From: Stutzerimonas stutzeri
GTDB lineage: Bacteria; Pseudomonadota; Gammaproteobacteria; Pseudomonadales; Pseudomonadaceae
Direction: 5' to 3'
DNA length: 64,000 bases
Assembly (NCBI RefSeq): GCF_018138085.1
Contig: NZ_CP073105.1
Span: 1,674,001 to 1,738,000 of the forward strand
The position numbers and the translations under genes are program-made. The notes beneath the pieces are model-generated. The model did not search any database. It had not been told where the DNA came from and worked only from the letters and a program-made list of their open reading frames with translations. Shown here in pieces: positions 47,354-58,641 of this stretch. Position 1 is the first letter of the stretch; each line of letters begins with the position of its first letter.

Positions 47354-49063
47354 TCATCCCAACAATTCCTTTAGCGTTTCCAGCGTGTCGGCTTCATCCA
47401 CCGGTTTGTCGAGGCGCCAGCGCAGCATGCGCGGGAAGCGCACGGCGATGCCGCTCTTGTGGCGGCTGCTGGCGGCGATGCCTTCGAAGCCGAGTTCGAA
47501 CACCAGCGTCGGGGTCACGCTGCGGACCGGGCCGAATTTTTCCACGGTGGTCTTGCGCACGATGGCGTCGACCTTGCGCATCTCCTCGTCGGTCAGCCCG
47601 GAATAGGCCTTGGCGAAGGGCACCAGCTTGCGCTCGGGATCGCCCGGTTCGCCGTCCCATACCGCAAAGGTGTAGTCGGTGTAGAGGCTGGCGCGGCGGC
47701 CGTGGCCGCGCTGGGCGTAGATCAGCACGGCGTCGACGGAGTACGGATCAATCTTCCACTTCCACCAGACGCCGACATCCTTGGTCCGGCCGACTCCGTA
47801 CTGGGCGGCGCGTGCCTTGATCATCATGCCTTCGACGCCGCGCGCCCGAGACGCCTCGCGCTGTTGCGCCAGATCGGCCCAATCATGACCGGTCACCAGT
47901 GGCGAGAGCATCAGTCGCGGGTTGGGGCAGTTGGCGACCACCTTTTCGAGCTGCTGCCGGCGCTCACGGTGTTCACGTTGGCGCCAATCGTCGCCCTGCC
48001 ACTCCAGCAGGTCATAGGCGAGGACGGCCACGGGCGCGTCCTGAAGGACCTTGGAGGTCAGATTCTTGCGACCGATACGCTGCTGCAGCAGGGCGAAAGG
48101 CTGTACGCCAAAGCGTTCGGTGTCTCCCGCAACATCGCCATTCGGCTGCTCGAAAAGTTCTGTCGCGGGCTCGCCGGGTGCGTGCTTCCAGACCAGGATC
48201 TCGCCGTCGATCACCGTGCCGTCCGGCAGGCAGCCGGCCAGTTCGCAGAGTTCCGGGAAGCGCTCGCTGACCAGTTCCTCGCCGCGCGACCAGACCCAGA
48301 TCTGCCCGTCGCGCTTGACCAGCTGGGCGCGAATGCCGTCCCACTTCCATTCGATGAACCAATTGTCCGGCGCGCCGAGCAGCGTATCGAACTCTTCCAC
48401 CGGCTCCTGCAACGGGTGGGCGAGAAAGAACGGGTAGGGCTGGCCGCCGCGCTGGGCATGCTCGTGTTCGGATTCGTCGGCTATCAGTGCACGGTAGCCC
48501 TCGGCGCTCGGACGGTGCGACAGATCGGTGTAGCCCACCAGCCGCTGCGCCACGCGCTTGGGGTCCAGATCGACCAGCGAGGCCAGCGCCCGCGTCACCA
48601 GGAGTTTCGATACGCCGACGCGAAAAGCGCCGGTGATCAGCTTGATGCAGACCATCAGGCTCAGCCGATCCAGCTCGGCCCAGAGTGCAGGAAGACGTTC
48701 GGCCAGCTCTTCCGGTGGCAGGCCGCGCAGGGGCAGCAGTTTGTCCTGCATCCACACGGCCAGCCCGTCGTCCGAGCTGTGTTCGGCCTCGGGCATCAAC
48801 AGCGAGATGGTTTCGGCCATGTCGCCGACCGCCTGGTAGCTCTCCTCGAACAGCCACTCCGGCAAGCCCGAGGCCTGCATGGCGGTTTCGCGCAGCACGC
48901 GGGTCGGCACCAACTGACGCGGTCGGCCGCCGGCGAGGAAGTACACCGCCCAGGCGGCATCGGCCGGATCGGCGTCGCGAAAATAGTCGCGCATGGCAGC
49001 GAGCTTGGCGTTGCTCGAGGTGGTGGCGTCGAGGCGGCTGTAGAGGGTGGCGAAGGCTTTCAT
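47354..49063 (-). CDS. ATP-dependent DNA ligase (ligase-associated repair cluster)
   Basis: A 569-residue ATP-dependent DNA ligase. The nucleotidyl lysine lies in FIEWKWDGIRAQLVKR, with downstream motifs EELVSERFPELCELA, DGEILVWK and, near the C-terminus, VGRTKDVGVWWKWKIDPYS. An N-terminal helical DNA-binding domain precedes it. It is additional to the NAD-dependent replicative ligase (not in the window). I start at 49063 (MKAFATLYSRLD); the 12 upstream codons to 49099 lack support. It lies between the exonuclease and helicase genes on the same strand. Confidence 0.93.
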   Translation of the reverse strand: MKAFATLYSRLDATTSSNAKLAAMRDYFRDADPADAAWAVYFLAGGRPRQLVPTRVLRETAMQASGLPEWLFEESYQAVGDMAETISLLMPEAEHSSDDGLAVWMQDKLLPLRGLPPEELAERLPALWAELDRLSLMVCIKLITGAFRVGVSKLLVTRALASLVDLDPKRVAQRLVGYTDLSHRPSAEGYRALIADESEHEHAQRGGQPYPFFLAHPLQEPVEEFDTLLGAPDNWFIEWKWDGIRAQLVKRDGQIWVWSRGEELVSERFPELCELAGCLPDGTVIDGEILVWKHAPGEPATELFEQPNGDVAGDTERFGVQPFALLQQRIGRKNLTSKVLQDAPVAVLAYDLLEWQGDDWRQREHRERRQQLEKVVANCPNPRLMLSPLVTGHDWADLAQQREASRARGVEGMMIKARAAQYGVGRTKDVGVWWKWKIDPYSVDAVLIYAQRGHGRRASLYTDYTFAVWDGEPGDPERKLVPFAKAYSGLTDEEMRKVDAIVRKTTVEKFGPVRSVTPTLVFELGFEGIAASSRHKSGIAVRFPRMLRWRLDKPVDEADTLETLKELLG

Positions 49064-49235
49064 ATCCAGGCACCTGCAACTACGAAAGCCTTTTCGCAAG
49101 CGAGCTTGCTGCTACAGGGGTGGCGTCGTGCTTCGGTGTAGGCGCGATTCGGTAGGCGCCAGCGCGTTGCTGAAGCCGGTGACTGCGGGTCGCGAGCAAA
49201 GCCGCTCCCACTGGAGATCGATGCGTAATAAGGCA

Positions 49236-50249
49236 TCATTCGGCCTCCTGAGTGGCATCGTCCTCTTCACCGTATTCGGTCTCGAAGGCCTGGGCATCGA
49301 GGCCGCGCATTTCGCGCAGGTAGCGCACCAGCACCGGGACCGAGCCGTGGGTCACCATCACCCGCTCGGCGCCGGTCTGCTCGATGGCCCAGAGCAGGCC
49401 GGGCCAGTCGGCGTGGTCGGAGAGCACGAAACCTCGGTCGACGCCACGCCGCCTTCGTGTGCCGCGTAGCATCATCCAGCCGCTGGCGAAGGCGTCGGCA
49501 TAGTCGCCGAACCTCCGCATCCAGGTGCTGCCGCCCGCCGACGGCGGGGCGAGGATGATGGCCTGCTTCAGGCGCGGGTCGCCTTTTTTCAGGTCGCCGG
49601 CATAGACGGTCGGGGGCAGGTAGATGCCGCCTTCGCGGTAGACCTTGTTCAGCGGTTCGACCGCACCATGGACGACGATGGTGCCGATGCTTTCATCGAG
49701 CCCGTGCAGGATGCGCTGCGCCTTGCCGAAGGCGTAGCAGAACAGCACGCTGGCGCGCCCGGCCGCGGCGTTGGCGCGCCACCAGTCGTTGATTTCGCGG
49801 AACACCTCGGCCTGCGACGGCCATTTGTAGATCGGCAGGCCAAAAGTCGATTCGGTAATGAAGGTGTGGCAGCGCACCGGCTCGAAGGGCGCGCAGGTGC
49901 CGTCCGGCTCGACCTTGTAGTCACCCGACGCGACCCAGACCTCACCCTTGTATTCCAGCCGCACCTGCGCCGAGCCGAGCACATGGCCGGCGGGGTGGAA
50001 GCTGAGCCTTACGCCGTGATGCTCGATGGATTCACCATAGGCCAGCGTCTGCAGCGGCATGTCGGCGGCGATGCGTGAGCGCAGGATGCCTTCGCTGTCG
50101 CGGGAGGCCAGGTAGTGGCCCATGCCCCAGCGCGCATGGTCGCCGTGGGCATGGGTGATGACGGCTCGGTCTACCGGGCGCCAGGGATCGATGTAGAAAT
50201 CACCGGGCGGGCAGTAGAGGCCTTCGGGGCGGGCAACGACGAGGTCCAT
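49236..50249 (-). CDS. Ligase-associated DNA damage response exonuclease (beta-CASP)
   Basis: A 337-residue metallo-beta-lactamase/beta-CASP nuclease. The metal motif AVITHAHGDHARWG, the SGDYKVEPDGTCAPF aspartate and FVLSDHADWPGLL histidine are present. It is related to SNM1/Artemis-type end-processing nucleases. I start at the ATG at 50249 (MDLVVARPEGLYCPPG); the open frame to 50486 runs through a REP region. It is first in the ligase-helicase-PdeM cluster. Confidence 0.92.
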   Translation of the reverse strand: MDLVVARPEGLYCPPGDFYIDPWRPVDRAVITHAHGDHARWGMGHYLASRDSEGILRSRIAADMPLQTLAYGESIEHHGVRLSFHPAGHVLGSAQVRLEYKGEVWVASGDYKVEPDGTCAPFEPVRCHTFITESTFGLPIYKWPSQAEVFREINDWWRANAAAGRASVLFCYAFGKAQRILHGLDESIGTIVVHGAVEPLNKVYREGGIYLPPTVYAGDLKKGDPRLKQAIILAPPSAGGSTWMRRFGDYADAFASGWMMLRGTRRRRGVDRGFVLSDHADWPGLLWAIEQTGAERVMVTHGSVPVLVRYLREMRGLDAQAFETEYGEEDDATQEAE

Positions 50250-50482
50250 GGATACAGGCACTTTACGGGCTTGTAGGGTTGGAGCACGGCGCAGCGCTGC
50301 GAGTTCGCTTGGGCGAGTGGTGCGCCTTGGCGAAGCCCGCTCCGGGCGAAGCTTTTGCGTCAGATGGGGCAGTAGACCCTGCATTCGCCGCGAAGGCGCG
50401 CCTCCACGGGGCGGGGGCCATTGCTCTGACGGGTGGGGTGGGTGGCGTCCCGCTGCGGTCCGCCAAACACTGGATGCGGCTA

Positions 50483-51037
50483 TCAATCCACCAGTTTCAG
50501 ATGCGAGGTATCCGGCGGTGGCACGTCGCTGGCGCGGCGGCGCTCGCTCATGTCGCTGCCCACCGGCGCCAGGCTGAACTGCGAGAGATCCACTGCCGGG
50601 GGCACGGCTTCGGGACGGGCGTCCTGCAGGTCGGCACCCGCTGGGGCGATGCCGAAATCGGGCGCCTGGACGTCGACGAAGGCCGCCATATATTCGTCGC
50701 GTGGGGCGACCTGCAGGGGTTTGCGCGCCGCACCGTCCGGCATGGCTGTCGGTGCTGCTGCGGGCTCCTGCGCAGGCGGCGGGGCGAGTTCGATTTCCTC
50801 GACTTCCACCGGCATCGGCCGGACCTCGGCGATGGCGCCGGCGCGCGCCATGGCCTGGCGGTACTTCTCGACGCTGGCATGGTCGAGGTCCTGCTTGATC
50901 ACGATGCGCCGGCCGGAGAACAGCACCGCGATCCGCTGGGCGTCGGCCTGGAACAGACGAGCCAGATTGGCCTCGACCTGCTCGAGGGTGGCGCCTGGGG
51001 CGAGCTCACCGGAAAACGAGATCTCGTAGCGGCTCAT
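50483..51037 (-). CDS. Conserved hypothetical protein with N-terminal alpha/beta domain
   Basis: A 184-residue protein. Residues 1-78 form a compact alpha/beta domain (YEISFSGELAPGATLEQVEA, LFSGRRIVIKQDLD, KYRQAMARAGAIAEV). The same pattern occurs at the N-terminus of several Pseudomonas membrane and RDD-type proteins. The remainder is proline- and alanine-rich and probably disordered. No enzymatic motif. It is divergent from the DUF3087 gene. Confidence 0.7.
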   Translation of the reverse strand: MSRYEISFSGELAPGATLEQVEANLARLFQADAQRIAVLFSGRRIVIKQDLDHASVEKYRQAMARAGAIAEVRPMPVEVEEIELAPPPAQEPAAAPTAMPDGAARKPLQVAPRDEYMAAFVDVQAPDFGIAPAGADLQDARPEAVPPAVDLSQFSLAPVGSDMSERRRASDVPPPDTSHLKLVD

Positions 51038-51263
51038 GATTCTGGGTCCTTTGTCTGGGCAGCGGCGATTCGGTGATCATAGTGGCTGCGATGGGTGCAT
51101 GAAAGTCCGCTTCGTTAGCCGCGTCACGCCTTCGGCAAACGGCGCACACGAACGCGGACGACCGAAGCTATCGCTGTCCGGCGTCAGCTCCTCGATGGCT
51201 GGCTGGGCGATAATGCGGCCCCGGCGATTGCCTGCTCAACCTGCTAACCCAAGGATCGCGAAC

Positions 51264-51803
51264 ATGGTGGTATTCGAAATCAAGCCCCTCAATCCCGAGG
51301 CCTATCGGCAACAGACGCGTCGCAGCACGCTGGTGGTAGTGGCGACCTTCGCGGTGCTGGCGATGGGGCTGGCCACGCTGGCCGTCGCGCTGTTCGGCGA
51401 GCCGGGCGCGGACAACCTGCGCTGGAACATCGTAGGTGTCGTGCTCGGGTTGCTGCTGACCGCCGCGCTGGTGCGCTTCGTCTATTGGACAAAGCCCTGG
51501 ATGGCCAGCGCCGCCTACGGTTGGAAACTCAAACGCAGCCTGATGAGCGTGACCAACCTCATGCACCACGTGACGGCGGGGGTAGAGGCGGGCGATCCCG
51601 CGGCGATCAAGCTGCTGCGCTTCTATCACCTCGGCCTGACACAGATGCATCAGCTCGATGGCAACAGTGCGTCGCTTGGAGAGGTGCAACGTGACATCGA
51701 CCGGCACCGCGACCTGATGGAAGCACGTGGGCTGGACCCCGATCAGCGCGCCCTGGATGACGCCTGGCTGGGCTCGGTGAGGCGTTTCGCCGCGCTGAAA
51801 TAG
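51264..51803 (+). CDS. DUF3087 membrane protein
   Basis: A 179-residue protein of the DUF3087 family. Two transmembrane helices (about residues 21-43 and 56-77) are followed by a cytoplasmic helical domain (LLRFYHLGLTQMHQLDGNS). The ATG at 51264 follows an AAGGATC site; the frame is open upstream to 51036 without homology. Function unknown. Confidence 0.82.
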   Translation: MVVFEIKPLNPEAYRQQTRRSTLVVVATFAVLAMGLATLAVALFGEPGADNLRWNIVGVVLGLLLTAALVRFVYWTKPWMASAAYGWKLKRSLMSVTNLMHHVTAGVEAGDPAAIKLLRFYHLGLTQMHQLDGNSASLGEVQRDIDRHRDLMEARGLDPDQRALDDAWLGSVRRFAALK

Positions 51804-52032
51804 CGCAGGCGCCCCGCGCGGTCGCTGTTTCGTCGTGCCTCGGCCCGGCGGGCTCGTTCCGCGCCGGGTTCAGGCCCCGCGGTGGCGGCCCGTGCATGCG
51901 TCAATACCTGCGCGTTGCGCTCGCATATGACTGGTTGCAAGCCCGCGGAATATCCATACTCAGCAGCTGTTCGAGCCGGCCCACGCCGGCTTCGGTGGTT
52001 CGCTCAGCCTCAGGCCAAGGAATATCCAAACG

Positions 52033-54324
52033 ATGAAACCGCTGTATCTGCTTGGCCTGATGGCCGGCCTGTCCCTGCAATCGATTGCCGCCGAGCCTCC
52101 ATCCCCTTTGCTGGACGACAAACCGGCCTTCATCGCCAGCCTCATCGAGAAGATGACGCTGGATGAGAAGATCGGCCAGCTGCGCCTGATCAGTATCGGT
52201 GGCGACATGCCGCGCGAGCGCATTCTCGAGGAGCTGGCTGCCGGCCGCATTGGCGGCACCTTCAATACCGTCACTCGAGGGGACAACCGGCCGATGCAGG
52301 AAGCGGCGTTGCGCAGCCGGCTTCACATTCCGATCTTCTTCGCCTACGACGTGGTGCACGGGCACCGGACCATTTTCCCCATCGGCCTGGGCCTGGCGTC
52401 GAGCTGGGATCTGGAGGCCATCGCCACCAGCGGTCGCGTGCAAGCCATCGAAGCCAGCGCCGACGGGCTGGACATGACCTTTGCGCCGATGGTCGACATC
52501 TCCCGCGATCCTCGCTGGGGGCGGACATCCGAAGGCTTCGGCGAAGACCCTTACCTGGTGTCGCAGATCGCTCGTACCATGGTTCAGGGCTATCAGGGCA
52601 AATCACCGGCCGCGGCGGACAGCGTGACCGCGAGCGTCAAGCATTTCGCGCTCTATGGTGCGGTGGAAGGCGGCCGTGACTACAACGTGGTGGACATGAG
52701 CCCGATGCGCATGCACCAGGACTTCCTGCCACCGTATCGCGCAGCCATCGATGCGGGGGCGGGCGGCGTGATGGTCGCGCTGAACTCGATCAACGGCGTG
52801 CCGGCCAGCGCCAATACCTGGCTGTTGCAGGATCTGCTGCGGCGCGACTGGGGCTTCAAGGGCGTCGCGCTCAGCGACCATGGCGCGATCAGCGAGCTGA
52901 TTCGCCATGGCGTGGCCAAGGACGGACGCGAGGCGGCGCGGCTGGCGATCAAGGCCGGCATCGACATGAGCATGGCCGACTCGCTGTATCTGCAGGAGCT
53001 GCCGGGGCTGGTGAATTCGGGCGAAGTCGGTATCGGCGAGATCGATGCGGCGGTGCGCGAGGTGCTGGGTGTGAAGTACGACATGGGGCTGTTCCATGAT
53101 CCGTTCCGCCGCATCGGCTCGGCGAAGGATGACCCTGTCGACGTCAACGCCGAGAGCCGCCTGCACCGCAAGGCCGCCAGGGAAGTGGCGCGCCAGTCGC
53201 TGGTGCTGCTGGAAAACCACGACCGCACGCTGCCGCTGGCCAAGCGCGGGACCATCGCGCTGGTCGGCCCGCTGGCCGATTCGCCGATCGACATGTTGGG
53301 CAGCTGGTCCGCCGCCGGCGTCGCCAAGCAGTCCGTGACGCTGCGTCAGGGCATGCTCGACGCGCTGGGCTCGAACGCCGAGCTGAGCTATGCACGAGGC
53401 GCCAACATCACCGATGACAAACACATGGTCGACTACCTGAACTTCCTCAACTGGGACAACCCGGAGGTGGTGCAGGACCCGCGCTCGCCGGCGGACATGA
53501 TCGCCGAGGCGGTGGCTGTGGCCGAGCGCGCCGATGTCATCGTCGCCGCGGTGGGCGAATCTCGGGGCATGTCCCACGAGGCCTCGAGCCGCACCAGTCT
53601 GCAGATTCCCGAGAGCCAGCAGGCGCTGCTGAGGGCGCTGAAAAAGACCGGCAAGCCGCTGGTGCTGGTGCTGATGAACGGCCGCCCGTTGGATCTGAAC
53701 TGGGCCAAGGCGAACGCCGATGCGATCCTGGAAACCTGGTTCAGCGGCACCGAAGGCGGGCACGCCATTGCCGACGTGCTGTTCGGCGACTACAACCCCT
53801 CCGGCAAGCTGCCGATATCCATCCCGCGCTCGGTGGGCCAGATCCCTACCTACTACAACCACCTGCGTGTCGGCCGCCCCTATGTCGAGGGCAAGCCGGG
53901 CAACTACACCTCGCAGTATTTCGAAGAGCAAACCGGGCCGTTGTATCCCTTCGGCTATGGCTTGAGCTATAGCCAGTTCGAGTTGTCCAAGCTGCGGCTG
54001 TCGAGCCCGACGATGGCGCGCAACGGCGAGCTGGACGTCAGCGTGACGCTCAAGAACGCCGGCCCGCGGGACGGCGCCACTACCGTGCAGTTATACCTTC
54101 GTGACGAGGTGGCCTCGGTCATTCGCCCGGTCAAGGAACTCAAGGCATTTCGCAAGGTCGCCCTCAAAGCGGGAGAGGCACGTGAGATCCGCTTCCGGCT
54201 CAGTGAGAATGACCTGGCATTCGTCAACGCACAGTTGCAGCGCGTGGCCGAACCAGGCGAGTTCGAGGTGCAGGTCGGGCTGGATTCGGAGCAGGTGGAG
54301 CATGCCAGCTTCACCTTGCAGTGA
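52033..54324 (+). CDS. bglX: Periplasmic beta-glucosidase BglX (GH3)
   Basis: A 763-residue glycoside hydrolase family 3 enzyme. The signal peptide MKPLYLLGLMAGLSLQSIAA ends near residue 21. The (beta/alpha)8 domain carries the nucleophile aspartate in GVALSDHGAISEL, with KHFALYGAVEGGRDYN before it. The alpha/beta sandwich domain and a C-terminal fibronectin-III-like domain (LDVSVTLKNAGPRDG) follow. It may turn over periplasmic or imported glucosides, and lies upstream of the glucan genes opgGH. Confidence 0.94.
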   Translation: MKPLYLLGLMAGLSLQSIAAEPPSPLLDDKPAFIASLIEKMTLDEKIGQLRLISIGGDMPRERILEELAAGRIGGTFNTVTRGDNRPMQEAALRSRLHIPIFFAYDVVHGHRTIFPIGLGLASSWDLEAIATSGRVQAIEASADGLDMTFAPMVDISRDPRWGRTSEGFGEDPYLVSQIARTMVQGYQGKSPAAADSVTASVKHFALYGAVEGGRDYNVVDMSPMRMHQDFLPPYRAAIDAGAGGVMVALNSINGVPASANTWLLQDLLRRDWGFKGVALSDHGAISELIRHGVAKDGREAARLAIKAGIDMSMADSLYLQELPGLVNSGEVGIGEIDAAVREVLGVKYDMGLFHDPFRRIGSAKDDPVDVNAESRLHRKAAREVARQSLVLLENHDRTLPLAKRGTIALVGPLADSPIDMLGSWSAAGVAKQSVTLRQGMLDALGSNAELSYARGANITDDKHMVDYLNFLNWDNPEVVQDPRSPADMIAEAVAVAERADVIVAAVGESRGMSHEASSRTSLQIPESQQALLRALKKTGKPLVLVLMNGRPLDLNWAKANADAILETWFSGTEGGHAIADVLFGDYNPSGKLPISIPRSVGQIPTYYNHLRVGRPYVEGKPGNYTSQYFEEQTGPLYPFGYGLSYSQFELSKLRLSSPTMARNGELDVSVTLKNAGPRDGATTVQLYLRDEVASVIRPVKELKAFRKVALKAGEAREIRFRLSENDLAFVNAQLQRVAEPGEFEVQVGLDSEQVEHASFTLQ

Positions 54325-54524
54325 GCCTCTTCGCAGCTTGTCGCCCGGGCCGTGCTGAAGCCTGAAAAAGCCTTCAACGAGTAGCTATCCGGCGCTTGTG
54401 CGGCATGGGATGATTTGCCGCTTCGCTTGTTCGCGCAGGGAATCATTTCCCGTTGCGGTAGACCAACGAGGGCAAACCGGGCCGCAAAGCGGCCAGCGGT
54501 AATCGTGATAGCTCAGGAGGCGAT

Positions 54525-56096
54525 GTGTCACGTACCTTTCAACTCGAAACAGGCGCTCGCAGTAGTCGAGCGCTCCGAATGACGCTGAGTGTGTGCCTGG
54601 GGCTGTTCGCCAGTTCCAGCTGGGCATTCAGCCTCGACGATGTGGCAACCAAGGCTGAAAAGCTCGCAGCGCAAGGCTACGAAGCACCGAAGAGCAACCT
54701 GCCGCCAGTCTTTCGCAACATGGCGTTCGGCGACTATCAACAGCTGCGTTTTCGCGGCGACAAAGCCCTGTGGCATGACGCGCCGACACCGTTCGAGCTG
54801 CAGTTCTACCATCAGGGCATGCACTTCGACGTCCCGGTGACGATCAACGAGATCACCGCCGACGGCGTCGAGGAAATCCGCTACGAGCCCGAGATGTTCG
54901 ATTTCGGCAAAGTAGAGGTCGATCATGCTGCGCTGGAGAACCTCGGTTTCTCCGGCTTCAAGGTGCTTTATCCGCTGAACAAGGCGGACAAGGCCGACGA
55001 ACTCATGACGCTGCTCGGTGCCAGCTATTTCCGCGTGGTCGGCAAGGGCCAGGTGTATGGCCTGTCGGCGCGCGGCCTGGCGATCGACACGGCATTGCCG
55101 TCAGGCGAGGAGTTTCCGCGGTTCCGTGAGTTCTGGATCGAGCGGCCAAAGGCCGATCGGCGCAACCTGGTGATCTATGCGCTGCTCGATTCGCCACGTG
55201 CCACTGGCGCCTATCGGCTGGTGGTCACACCGGGCAAGGACAGCACTGTGGACGTGAAGGCGCGCGTCTATCTGCGTGAGCCTGTGGAAAAGCTCGGTAT
55301 CGCGGCGCTGACCAGCATGTACCTGTTCGGCTCCAACCAGCCGAGCGACCTGCTCAACTACCGCCCGCAACTGCACGATTCCGAAGGGCTGGCCATTCAC
55401 ACCGGGGCCGACGAATGGATCTGGCGCCCGCTGAACAATCCCAAGCGCTTGGCCATCAGCAGTTTCAGCGTCGAGAACCCGCGCGGTTTCGGCCTGCTTC
55501 AGCGCACCCGTGACTTCGGCCGCTACGAGGATCTGGACGACCGCTACGACCTGCGTCCCAGCGGTTGGGTCGAGCCCAAGGGCGACTGGGGCAAGGGACG
55601 GGTCGAACTGATCGAGATTCCTACGCCTGACGAAACCAACGACAACATCGTGGCCTTCTGGGTGCCAGATCAGCGCCCCGAGCCCGGTCAGTCACTGGAC
55701 CTCGACTATCGCCTGCACTTCACCATGGACGAACCGGCAGTGCACGATCCTGCTTTGGCCTGGGTCCAGCAGACGCGGCTGTCCACCGGCGACGTCAAGC
55801 ACTCGAACCTGATCCGCGAGCCGGACGGCAGCACTGCGCTGATCGTCGACTTCGTCGGCCCGAATCTGGCGGAGCTGCCGGCGGACGCGCCGGTGAGCAC
55901 TCGTGTCAGTGTCGACGACAATGCCGAACTGGTGGAAAACAACCTGCGCTACAACCCGGTGACCAAGGGCTGGCGTCTGACCTTGCGTATGAAGATACGC
56001 GACCCGAAACGTCCGGTTGAATTGCGCGCAGCGCTGGTGGATGGCGAAAAGACGCTCTCCGAAACCTGGAGCTATCAGATTCCGACCCATGAATAA
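54525..56096 (+). CDS. opgG: Glucans biosynthesis protein G (OpgG/MdoG)
   Basis: A 523-residue periplasmic protein required to make beta-1,2/1,6 branched osmoregulated periplasmic glucans. It starts at a GTG with a perfect AGGAGG site, then a signal sequence ([19 protein letters not shown]). The MdoG fold begins at [18 protein letters not shown]. The conserved SMYLFGSNQ and [20 protein letters not shown] blocks are clear. Its stop overlaps the opgH start, so the two form an operon. Confidence 0.95.
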   Translation: MSRTFQLETGARSSRALRMTLSVCLGLFASSSWAFSLDDVATKAEKLAAQGYEAPKSNLPPVFRNMAFGDYQQLRFRGDKALWHDAPTPFELQFYHQGMHFDVPVTINEITADGVEEIRYEPEMFDFGKVEVDHAALENLGFSGFKVLYPLNKADKADELMTLLGASYFRVVGKGQVYGLSARGLAIDTALPSGEEFPRFREFWIERPKADRRNLVIYALLDSPRATGAYRLVVTPGKDSTVDVKARVYLREPVEKLGIAALTSMYLFGSNQPSDLLNYRPQLHDSEGLAIHTGADEWIWRPLNNPKRLAISSFSVENPRGFGLLQRTRDFGRYEDLDDRYDLRPSGWVEPKGDWGKGRVELIEIPTPDETNDNIVAFWVPDQRPEPGQSLDLDYRLHFTMDEPAVHDPALAWVQQTRLSTGDVKHSNLIREPDGSTALIVDFVGPNLAELPADAPVSTRVSVDDNAELVENNLRYNPVTKGWRLTLRMKIRDPKRPVELRAALVDGEKTLSETWSYQIPTHE

Positions 56097-58641
56097 TCCA
56101 GTGGAGTCTTCGCTTACGGACGACTATGTCGGCCAGCTGCCGATCGATGCCGAGCAACGTCAGGCGCTGACTCGCGAGGTCGAACAGGCCGGTGGCGAGC
56201 TGCCGGCCGTGCATCGGGCCCTGGCTCACAGTGGCCCGACGGACGGAGCCGAATCGGAGGGCGATGAGTTCCTGGCTTCGGTCGCCGCGCGGCTGAAGCT
56301 CGGCTGGGGCGATACCCTCGAGCGTGCCAAGGCGCTGGCGAGCGACCATCAGGGACGCACCTGCATCCGCTCGACGCCGCCCATCGTGCGCACCCGGATG
56401 GTCCCCGAGCCATGGCACACCAACATATTGCGGCTCAGTTGGTGGCGCTTCTTGCGCAAGAAGAACCGCACCGTCGAGATGCCGCCGCCCCAGCTCGTGG
56501 ATCGATCGGGCTGGCGCAAGGTGGCAGCCTTCCGGCGCACGACGCTGCTGATCCTGATGCTGGTGCAAACCGTGATCGCCACTTGGCACATGAAATCGGT
56601 ACTGCCATACCAGGGTTGGGCGCTGGTTAATCTGCAGGAGGTGTTCGACCAGCCGCTGCAGGAGTCGGCGCGGCAGATTCTTCCTTACCTGGTGCAGACC
56701 AGCATTCTGTTGCTGTTCGCGCTGCTGTTCTGCTGGGTTTCGGTGGGTTTCTGGACGGCGCTGATGGGCTTCTTCCAGCTGCTCAAGGGCCATGATCGGT
56801 ACAACATCTCCGCCAGCACCCTCGGTGACGAGCCGATCCCCCGTGAGGCGCGCACCGCGCTGGTGATGCCGATCGCCAACGAAGACGTGCCGCGGGTGTT
56901 CGCCGGGCTGCGCGCGACCTATGAGTCGCTCAAGGCGACCGGGCAGATCGAGCATTTCGATATTTTCGTCCTCAGCGACAGTAACGATCCCGATACCTGT
57001 GTTGCCGAGCAGAAGGCCTGGCTGGAAGTGTGCCGGGACGTCGACGGCTTCGGCCATATCTTCTATCGCCGCCGTCGCCGTCGAGTGAAGCGCAAAAGCG
57101 GCAACATCGACGACTTCTGCCGTCGCTGGGGCAGTAGTTATCGCTACATGGTGGTGCTCGATGCGGACAGCGTGATGAGCGGTGATTGCCTGACCAGCCT
57201 GGTGCGGCTGATGGAAGCCAATCCCGGTGCCGGCATCATCCAGACCGCGCCGAAAGCCTCGGGCATGGACACGCTGTATGCGCGCATGCAGCAGTTCGCC
57301 ACCCGGGTCTATGGGCCGTTGTTCACCGCCGGGCTCAATTTCTGGCAGCTGGGCGAGTCCCATTACTGGGGCCACAATGCGATCATCCGGGTCAAACCCT
57401 TCATCGAGCATTGCGCCTTGGCGCCGCTGCCGGGCAAGGGCGCCTTCGCCGGCGACATCCTGTCCCACGACTTCGTCGAAGCGGCGTTGATGCGCCGGGC
57501 CGGCTGGGGCGTGTGGATCGCTTATGACCTGCCGGGCAGCTACGAGGAATTGCCGCCCAACCTGCTCGATGAGCTGAAGCGCGACCGCCGCTGGTGCCAC
57601 GGCAACCTGATGAACTTCCGGCTGTTTCTGGTCAAGGGCATGCACACGGTGCATCGTTTCGTGTTCCTGACGGGTGTGATGTCCTATCTGTCGGCGCCGC
57701 TGTGGTTCACCTTCCTGGTGTTGTCCACCTGTTTGCTGGCGATTCACACGCTGATGGTGCCGGAGTATTTCCTGCAACCGAACCAGCTATATCCGCTTTG
57801 GCCGCAGTGGCATCCGCGGGAAGCCATTGCCCTGTTCTCGGCGACCCTGACCCTGCTGTTCCTGCCCAAGCTGCTCAGCGTGCTGCTGATCTGGATTCAG
57901 GGCGCGCAGGAATATGGCGGACGGATCCGGGTACTGCTGTCGATGCTGCTGGAGAGCCTGTTTTCCATGCTGGCGGCACCGGTGCGCATGCTGTTTCACA
58001 CGATATTCGTGACGGCTGCGTTTCTCGGTTGGTCGGTGCAGTGGAATTCGCCTCAACGTGCCGACAATGCCACGCCCTGGGGTGAGGCTTTGCGTCGGCA
58101 TGGCTCGCAGATGGTGCTGGGCGTGCTCTGGACGGTGCTGGTGGGCTGGCTAGATCCGGCTTTTCTGTGGTGGTTGGCGCCGATCGTGGTGTCGTTGATC
58201 CTGTCGGCTCCAGTGTCGGTGCTTACCAGCCGCACCGGGCCGGGTCTGGCGGCGTTTCGCCGTAAGCTGTTCGTGATCCCCGAGGAGTTCAATCCGCCAC
58301 AAGAACTGGCCTCGACCGATCGCTACACACGCCAGAATCAGGACAACGCCCTGCATGACGGCTTCCTCGCGGCGACGGTGGATCCAATCTATAACGCCCT
58401 GGTCTGTGCCATGGCACGAGCGCGTCACGCCAAGATCGTCCCGGGCGCCGAGCAGTTGCGCGAGCAGCGCATGCAGCAGATTCTCGATGCCGGCCCCAAC
58501 GGAGCGGCCGAGGCCGCGCGCTGGCGTTTGCTGAACGATCCGGACGGGATGGCGCACCTGCACCAACGGGTCTGGCAGGACGATCGCTACCAGGCGTGGC
58601 GTGAGGCCTACCAAAAGCCCCAGCAACCGGAAACGCCCTGA
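56089..58641 (+). CDS. opgH: Glucosyltransferase OpgH (MdoH)
   Basis: An 850-residue inner-membrane glucosyltransferase that polymerises UDP-glucose into the OPG backbone. Helices near residues 155-175 and 200-240 precede the GT2 domain with [12 protein letters not shown], and a QRDRRW-like box is present as [11 protein letters not shown]. Five to six C-terminal helices form the channel. The ATG at 56089 overlaps the opgG stop by eight bases; the frame is open further upstream inside opgG but not used. The full family length is present. Confidence 0.95.
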   Translation: MNNPVESSLTDDYVGQLPIDAEQRQALTREVEQAGGELPAVHRALAHSGPTDGAESEGDEFLASVAARLKLGWGDTLERAKALASDHQGRTCIRSTPPIVRTRMVPEPWHTNILRLSWWRFLRKKNRTVEMPPPQLVDRSGWRKVAAFRRTTLLILMLVQTVIATWHMKSVLPYQGWALVNLQEVFDQPLQESARQILPYLVQTSILLLFALLFCWVSVGFWTALMGFFQLLKGHDRYNISASTLGDEPIPREARTALVMPIANEDVPRVFAGLRATYESLKATGQIEHFDIFVLSDSNDPDTCVAEQKAWLEVCRDVDGFGHIFYRRRRRRVKRKSGNIDDFCRRWGSSYRYMVVLDADSVMSGDCLTSLVRLMEANPGAGIIQTAPKASGMDTLYARMQQFATRVYGPLFTAGLNFWQLGESHYWGHNAIIRVKPFIEHCALAPLPGKGAFAGDILSHDFVEAALMRRAGWGVWIAYDLPGSYEELPPNLLDELKRDRRWCHGNLMNFRLFLVKGMHTVHRFVFLTGVMSYLSAPLWFTFLVLSTCLLAIHTLMVPEYFLQPNQLYPLWPQWHPREAIALFSATLTLLFLPKLLSVLLIWIQGAQEYGGRIRVLLSMLLESLFSMLAAPVRMLFHTIFVTAAFLGWSVQWNSPQRADNATPWGEALRRHGSQMVLGVLWTVLVGWLDPAFLWWLAPIVVSLILSAPVSVLTSRTGPGLAAFRRKLFVIPEEFNPPQELASTDRYTRQNQDNALHDGFLAATVDPIYNALVCAMARARHAKIVPGAEQLREQRMQQILDAGPNGAAEAARWRLLNDPDGMAHLHQRVWQDDRYQAWREAYQKPQQPETP

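Noticed and set aside
47459..49141. Plus-strand open frame of 560 codons
   Set aside because: It lies antisense to the ATP-dependent ligase, which has a clear active-site motif.
55906..57777. Minus-strand open frame of 623 codons
   Set aside because: It lies antisense to opgG and opgH; Gln/His-rich shadow sequence.
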